Position numbers and translations under genes: made by a program. From the NCBI GenBank assembly GCA_027016965.1, contig JALURI010000185.1:1-9573 (forward strand): a stretch of DNA of 9,573 nt, read 5' to 3'. Positions 6,203-9,573 of the stretch are shown piece after piece. Positions within the stretch are counted from its first letter, which is position 1, and the number at the start of each line of letters is the position of its first letter. Source of the stretch: Geoglobus sp. (GTDB taxonomy: Archaea; Halobacteriota; Archaeoglobi; Archaeoglobales; Archaeoglobaceae). The notes beneath the pieces were generated by a model. The model saw nothing but the letters and a program-made list of their open reading frames with translations, had not been told where the DNA came from and did no database searches.

Positions 6203-7777
6203 TCAGACCATGAAATTCCACTTTTTACCCTCCAATGTGAAAACATGGACGGTACATGCTAAGCACAGATCAAAGCTGTGGATAACTCTTATCACATCCC
6301 ACTGATTTTCCTGAGTTATCGGTGTACCCACAAGAGCTTCCTCAAGAGGCCCGGGATTTCCGGCTGAATCCCTCGGTGATACGTTCCATGTTGTGGGTGC
6401 TATGACCTGATAGTTCTCAACCTTTCCTCCGCTTGCCCTCATCCAGTGTCCGAGGGCACCTCTTGGCGCTTCCCTCAGTCCTATCCCTTCTGCGGTTACG
6501 TTATCCGGGAATTCAACGTAGGTACTTCTTCCAGCATACTCCTTAAGCTGAAGCAAAAGGCTCTCAAGGTAATCAATCATTACAAGCTCTTCCTGGATTC
6601 TTGCGATGTTTCTCGCAAGGGCATTGCTTGCAGTCCTTCCACCTGCCAGATTCTTCCTTAAGTCGAGAGGGTCTCCAACATTCCATCCATCTCTGAAACC
6701 CTTTGCAACCATTCTCGCCAGTGGTCCAACTTCGACAGCCTGACCGTTGTATCTGGGAGCCTTTGCCCAGGTGTATGCTCCTGCCTTCCCGTACTCAGGA
6801 ACAAGCTTTCTTGCATCCTCCTCACCAACATAGCTTCCTCCAGCATCATCACTGTAATAGGAATACGTCACATCCTCACTGATCTTTCTGTAATCGAATT
6901 TTTCAAAACTGCTTCCATTGAAGAATCCTGGGGGGAAGAAAAGCTTGCCGTCAGTATCTGGCAGAAATCCGTAAGCGAGCATTGCTGGAGTTCTTTCACC
7001 CATATCTCCTATTCCCATCTTTGCCATCACAAGAATCAGGGAAACAAGATCGTAAAGTCCTCTTCCAATCTCGGGATCATTTGGCGGGTAAACTTTTTCT
7101 CCCTTCTCAAGCTTCCTGCTGACATCATCTATAATGTATCCAGCGACATCTGCTGTATGCTCAAGAGCGGTCTTTCCAAGTCCAACGCCCAGTGCCCATT
7201 TCTTGACATCAAGAACTATGCTTATCAGCCTTGTTATAACCTTCTCGTCAATTTTCAGTGTAACCCCCCCTGGAATAGGGGTCATGATGTGGGGGACTTT
7301 TCCACCTATGTATGCCTGAGCCTGATGAAGCCTTCTCTGGGCTTCAACAGCCTCCTTTACTCCCTGTCCCACCAGAGGATCAAATCTCACAAGGCCTGTT
7401 TTGAAGAGAGCATCGCTGTAATCCGGGCCTGTTAATGCGTAAGCCCATACTGGGTGATCAAAAACAAACTGCAAGGCTGCAATTGTGTTTCGCAGGAGAA
7501 GTGAAGCCTCCGGCAGCCCACGCCCCCACTCATCCGCCAGTCCTGCAGCATTCTCTATTGCAAAAAGGCTTACAAGCCTGTGATCGTTGTGGCAGACTCC
7601 ACAAATTCTCTGAAGGAGTATTGGGGCATCTCTGACATCTCTATTTATTACAATTCTCTCAAACCCTCTGAACATCGTTGCAAGGGCTTTTGCCTCTTTA
7701 ACAGCACCATTTTCAACCGTAAGCTTAACACCATGATGTCCTTCAAGCCTTGTAACTGGATCAATTACCACTTCCAC
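6203..7777 (-). CDS. [NiFe] hydrogenase large subunit (group 1-like, membrane-bound, uptake type)
   Basis: This 524-residue subunit carries the Ni-Fe active site. The N-terminal RLEGHHG (Glu12 region) precedes motif L1, RICGVCHNDH, with Cys59, Cys62 and His66. Further landmarks are GGKVPHIMTPIPGGV, KAPRYNGQAVEVGPLARM, APRGALGHWM and APTTWNVSPRD, all characteristic of respiratory group 1 enzymes. Motif L2 near the end reads DLCLACTVH (Cys505, Cys508, His511), where the usual Pro after Asp is Leu504. Thirteen residues follow His511 and should be removed by a maturation endopeptidase after Ni insertion. There is no signal peptide, so it would be exported bound to the Tat-directed small subunit. 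The start is GTG at 7777, six bases from GAGGAGGTGG. It overlaps the cytochrome b gene by 17 bases. No maturation (hyp) genes are in the window. In Archaeoglobus a related subunit is named vhtA; orthology is not established. Confidence 0.95.
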   Translation of the reverse strand: MEVVIDPVTRLEGHHGVKLTVENGAVKEAKALATMFRGFERIVINRDVRDAPILLQRICGVCHNDHRLVSLFAIENAAGLADEWGRGLPEASLLLRNTIAALQFVFDHPVWAYALTGPDYSDALFKTGLVRFDPLVGQGVKEAVEAQRRLHQAQAYIGGKVPHIMTPIPGGVTLKIDEKVITRLISIVLDVKKWALGVGLGKTALEHTADVAGYIIDDVSRKLEKGEKVYPPNDPEIGRGLYDLVSLILVMAKMGIGDMGERTPAMLAYGFLPDTDGKLFFPPGFFNGSSFEKFDYRKISEDVTYSYYSDDAGGSYVGEEDARKLVPEYGKAGAYTWAKAPRYNGQAVEVGPLARMVAKGFRDGWNVGDPLDLRKNLAGGRTASNALARNIARIQEELVMIDYLESLLLQLKEYAGRSTYVEFPDNVTAEGIGLREAPRGALGHWMRASGGKVENYQVIAPTTWNVSPRDSAGNPGPLEEALVGTPITQENQWDVIRVIHSFDLCLACTVHVFTLEGKKWNFMV

Positions 7778-8417
7778 GTTTAACCACCTCCTCTACCCAC
7801 AATGGATGTTCCTCCTTTGCCTTATCAACCTCCATATATCCTGTGAAAACGGACTTGTTAAATGGAAAGAACTTCTTTCTCAGATGGCTGAAGTACATGT
7901 GCCAGGTTGCTATGAACACAACTGCAAGAATTGACTCCTCCCAGTGGGCTACACGCATTGCGGCAAAAATCTCTCCAGACGGTGAAAAGTACTCTGGATA
8001 GCTCAAAACCAGGCCTGTGAGAATCATAACGACCATTCCCCAGAATGCACCCCAGTATTCAAACTTCTGGACATAACTGAACTTGTCATAACTGGGCACA
8101 TAATTCGATTTTCCGAAGACAAATTTAAGGTCGGCAAAGAAATCCTGAATGTCCTTCTTTCTCGGTATCATTCCTGTCGGTCGTTTTATAAGTGCCCAGG
8201 TTATATGGTAGATTCCAGCAAATATCATCACAAAGCTTGAAAGTCTGTGAAACCCTCTTACGTTCTCAATCCCACCCATTAAATCTATCAGAGCAATTCC
8301 CCAGTCAGCGTATCTGTATAGCAAAGGAAGACCGGTTATTGCGAGGAATATAAAGCTTGTTAGCAGCAGAAGATGCTGTAATCTCTGATGAATGTCAAAT
8401 CTTCTTATGCCATTCAT
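7761..8417 (-). CDS. Hydrogenase cytochrome b subunit (FdnI-like di-heme quinone-reducing membrane protein)
   Basis: This 218-residue protein has four hydrophobic segments at about 16-34, 59-77, 122-140 and 160-177. It would anchor the hydrogenase and pass electrons from the small subunit to membrane quinone. Histidines fit two b hemes: His15 at the start of helix 1, His57 and His71 around helix 2, and His158 and His173 at the two ends of helix 4. The length, the long loop between helices 2 and 3, and the positions of His15, His57, His158 and His173 resemble the gamma subunit of formate dehydrogenase-N (FdnI; its ligands, from memory, are His18, 57, 155 and 169) at least as much as HupC-type hydrogenase cytochromes. 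It starts at ATG 8417 after AGGAGGGGGAGAA, which begins at the small-subunit TAA. Its end overlaps the large-subunit gene. Its place between the two hydrogenase subunits makes it the likely redox partner. Confidence 0.88.
   Translation of the reverse strand: MNGIRRFDIHQRLQHLLLLTSFIFLAITGLPLLYRYADWGIALIDLMGGIENVRGFHRLSSFVMIFAGIYHITWALIKRPTGMIPRKKDIQDFFADLKFVFGKSNYVPSYDKFSYVQKFEYWGAFWGMVVMILTGLVLSYPEYFSPSGEIFAAMRVAHWEESILAVVFIATWHMYFSHLRKKFFPFNKSVFTGYMEVDKAKEEHPLWVEEVVKRGSGN
7784..7793 (-). promoter_or_regulatory. Ribosome binding site of the large-subunit gene, inside the cytochrome b gene
   Basis: On the minus strand GAGGAGGTGG is followed by TTAAAC and the GTG start. It encodes the Val-Glu-Glu-Val-Val part of the cytochrome b C-terminus, so those codons double as a strong ribosome binding site. 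It fixes the GTG at 7777 as the start and implies translational coupling. Confidence 0.85.
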
Positions 8418-8430
8418 TTCTCCCCCTCCT
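8418..8430 (-). promoter_or_regulatory. Ribosome binding site of the cytochrome b gene
   Basis: The minus strand reads TAA then GGAGGGGGAGAA and ATG. The site begins within the small-subunit stop codon, so the two genes are spaced by only 12 bases and are surely co-transcribed. Confidence 0.8.
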
Positions 8431-9491
8431 TATTTTTTGCCTTTCTTATCGAGCTTTTGCTCTCTGTATGCATGCATGGCTATGTACGCTCCTGCTCCAA
8501 CAAGTACGGCTCCTGTCAGGGTTGAGAATACTGTCTTTGTGGCATCAATCTCGAGCCTGCTCTGATCTTTGAAGAATGGATTTGTCTCATCAGGAAAGCC
8601 AGGATGCATACATCCAATGCACGGGGCTCCAGCGTTCATGCATACATTAACTCCACCATTCCATTTTGTTTCGGAGCATGCCGAATGAGTTATGGGTCCT
8701 CTGCATCCGAGCTTGAAGAGACAGGTGTTGTAGCTGATATCACTTTTTTCAAAACTATCTGCAAACCACCCCTCATCATAGAATCCTCTTCTCACACAGT
8801 TGTCATGGATGAGACTCGAGAAGAACGTCTTTGGCCTCCAGTAACTGTCAAGATCAGGGACAATTCCAAGAAGGGCTGCTGCAAGAACTGTCATAAGCCA
8901 GTCTGGATGCCCAGGACATCCAGGTATCAGGATAACAGGTACAGAGGGCTTTTTATCCTTTAAAAACTGGTATAATCCAACTGCATTTGTTGGGCTTTCT
9001 CCTGTAAAGTCCTTTCCTGATGGAATTCCACCGTAAGCAGCACAGGTCCCAAATCCGACTATGGCAACTTTTGTTCTTGGAATCAGCTTATTCAACCACT
9101 CCACAAGAGTGACTTCTTTTCCACCTCTCTCTCCGAAAGTGCAAGCGCTCTCCATGTCTCCAGTTGGAATTGACCCCTCAAGAACCAGAACGTCAGGGTT
9201 TATCTCTTCGAGAATTTTTATTGCCTCATCACCAAATTCAGGCATCACCGTTGAACGGAATGCTATGTTCACCTTCAGCTCTTCGACCGCATCGTACAGA
9301 TCCGGATCAGATGCCTGTAAAAGAGAGATGGTGCATGCTGTGTCACTCTGACCCTGAATCCATACAAGTTTAACTCCACTGTTCTTAGCCTGTTCTAATG
9401 CTCTGACAATTTCGGACTTGTAAGACATCAGAAATCCAGATGCTCCAAGCATCGTCAGAGCTTTGTTAAATTCTCTTCTGCTGAGTTTCAC
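8430..9491 (-). CDS. [NiFe] hydrogenase small subunit, Tat-exported and membrane-anchored
   Basis: The 353 residues begin with a twin-arginine signal, SRREFNK (4-10), followed by a short hydrophobic stretch. The protein therefore directs the enzyme across the membrane. The Fe-S ligands can be read off. The proximal cluster has Asp50 and Cys53 (in GQSDTACT), Cys150 (GTCAAYGG) and Cys192 (IPGCPGHPD). The distal cluster has His229 and Cys232 (HDNC), Cys257 and Cys263. The medial cluster has Cys272, Cys284, Cys291 and Cys294. Asp50 replaces the usual first Cys, and Cys284 replaces the usual Pro. A C-terminal hydrophobic helix (about 319-339, followed by His340 and a basic tail) anchors the protein and should contact the cytochrome b. 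The start is GTG: an in-frame stop lies five codons upstream, and later ATGs would remove the Tat motif. Archaeoglobus relatives are called vhtG. The exact subgroup is uncertain. Confidence 0.94.
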   Translation of the reverse strand: MKLSRREFNKALTMLGASGFLMSYKSEIVRALEQAKNSGVKLVWIQGQSDTACTISLLQASDPDLYDAVEELKVNIAFRSTVMPEFGDEAIKILEEINPDVLVLEGSIPTGDMESACTFGERGGKEVTLVEWLNKLIPRTKVAIVGFGTCAAYGGIPSGKDFTGESPTNAVGLYQFLKDKKPSVPVILIPGCPGHPDWLMTVLAAALLGIVPDLDSYWRPKTFFSSLIHDNCVRRGFYDEGWFADSFEKSDISYNTCLFKLGCRGPITHSACSETKWNGGVNVCMNAGAPCIGCMHPGFPDETNPFFKDQSRLEIDATKTVFSTLTGAVLVGAGAYIAMHAYREQKLDKKGKK

Positions 9492-9494
9492 ATT

Positions 9495-9505
9495 CCCCCC
9501 TCCTC
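9495..9505 (-). promoter_or_regulatory. Ribosome binding site of the hydrogenase small-subunit gene
   Basis: The minus strand reads GAGGAGGGGGG, then AAT and the GTG start at 9491. An ATG two bases further upstream (9493) is followed at once by TGA, so it cannot be the start. The strong site therefore supports the GTG. Confidence 0.8.
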
Positions 9506-9560
9506 AATTCTTCATAATTGATTTTTGACAACATCGAATCTGTTCAACTTACATAAAATT

Positions 9561-9571
9561 CTTATATTTAA
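9561..9571 (-). promoter_or_regulatory. Candidate archaeal TATA box for the hydrogenase operon
   Basis: The minus strand shows TTAAATATAAG about 70 bases before the small-subunit start. Archaeal transcription usually begins about 25 bases downstream of the TATA box, which would be near 9540 and leave a leader of roughly 50 bases. The B-recognition element would lie just beyond the window edge. A second A/T-rich stretch, AATTTTATGT (9551-9560), is a weaker alternative. Confidence 0.5.
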
Positions 9572-9573
9572 TC

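Noticed and set aside
6190..6204. GAATA-AAAAA-TATTC as a rho-independent hairpin terminator
   Set aside because: The stem is only five A/T-rich pairs, too weak for a hairpin terminator. The T tract on the minus strand is the more likely signal.
6245..6271. Selenocysteine in the [NiFe] active site
   Set aside because: Both Cys codons of motif L2 are TGC/TGT. No in-frame TGA occurs before the final stop.
8604..8963. 119-codon open frame on the plus strand opposite the hydrogenase small subunit
   Set aside because: It is antisense to the Fe-S ligand region, whose protein sequence is strongly conserved. The composition is that of a shadow frame.
9037..9344. Oxygen-tolerant (six-Cys proximal cluster) hydrogenase
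   Set aside because: The two extra Cys of that type are absent: the positions read Ala52 in DTAC and Gly in GTCAAYGG. The site has three Cys and one Asp instead.
9491..9493. ATG at 9493 as the start of the small subunit
   Set aside because: It is followed directly by TGA. The GTG at 9491 is in frame with the Tat motif and has a strong ribosome binding site.

Overview
This window looks archaeal. It carries most of an A1AO (A-type/V-type) ATP synthase operon in the order E-C-F-A-B-D, an archaeal DUF99/UPF0215 gene, strong GGAGG-type ribosome binding sites, and a TATA-like promoter with no bacterial -35/-10 pair. A Tat-exported, membrane-anchored [NiFe] hydrogenase beside this operon, with moderate GC content, suggests a hyperthermophilic euryarchaeon of the Archaeoglobales type (Archaeoglobus, Ferroglobus or Geoglobus). 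The genus is an inference, because no marker here fixes it.

Layout. Bases 1-5297 (+ strand) hold the 3' end of atpE, then atpC, atpF, atpA, atpB and atpD, nearly without gaps. The same strand continues with three further genes linked by overlapping or adjacent stop and start codons: a 52-residue single-span membrane protein (5294-5452), a 60-residue soluble protein (5460-5642) and a DUF99 protein (5642-6190). Only 12 bases separate the DUF99 stop from the end of the opposing operon. Bases 6203-9491 (- strand) form a hydrogenase operon in the order small subunit, cytochrome b, large subunit, with its promoter and leader in 9492-9573. There is no gene-free stretch above 300 bases. I saw no tRNA, rRNA, CRISPR array, insertion sequence or intein.

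How the genes work together. The hydrogenase has a twin-arginine signal on the small subunit, so it should face the outside of the cell. It would oxidise H2 and pass electrons through three Fe-S clusters and a four-helix, FdnI-like cytochrome b to the quinone pool, probably menaquinone. The ion gradient made by respiration would drive the ATP synthase encoded by the convergent operon. The two units are functionally compatible, but nothing here shows co-regulation.

The most interesting points are in the hydrogenase. The first ligand of the proximal cluster is Asp50 instead of Cys. The usual Pro near the medial cluster is Cys284, which predicts a [4Fe-4S] cluster. The C-terminal active-site motif reads Asp-Leu-Cys instead of Asp-Pro-Cys. 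The cytochrome gene lies between the two hydrogenase subunit genes. The 52-residue membrane protein directly after atpD is the best candidate for an undescribed partner of the ATP synthase.
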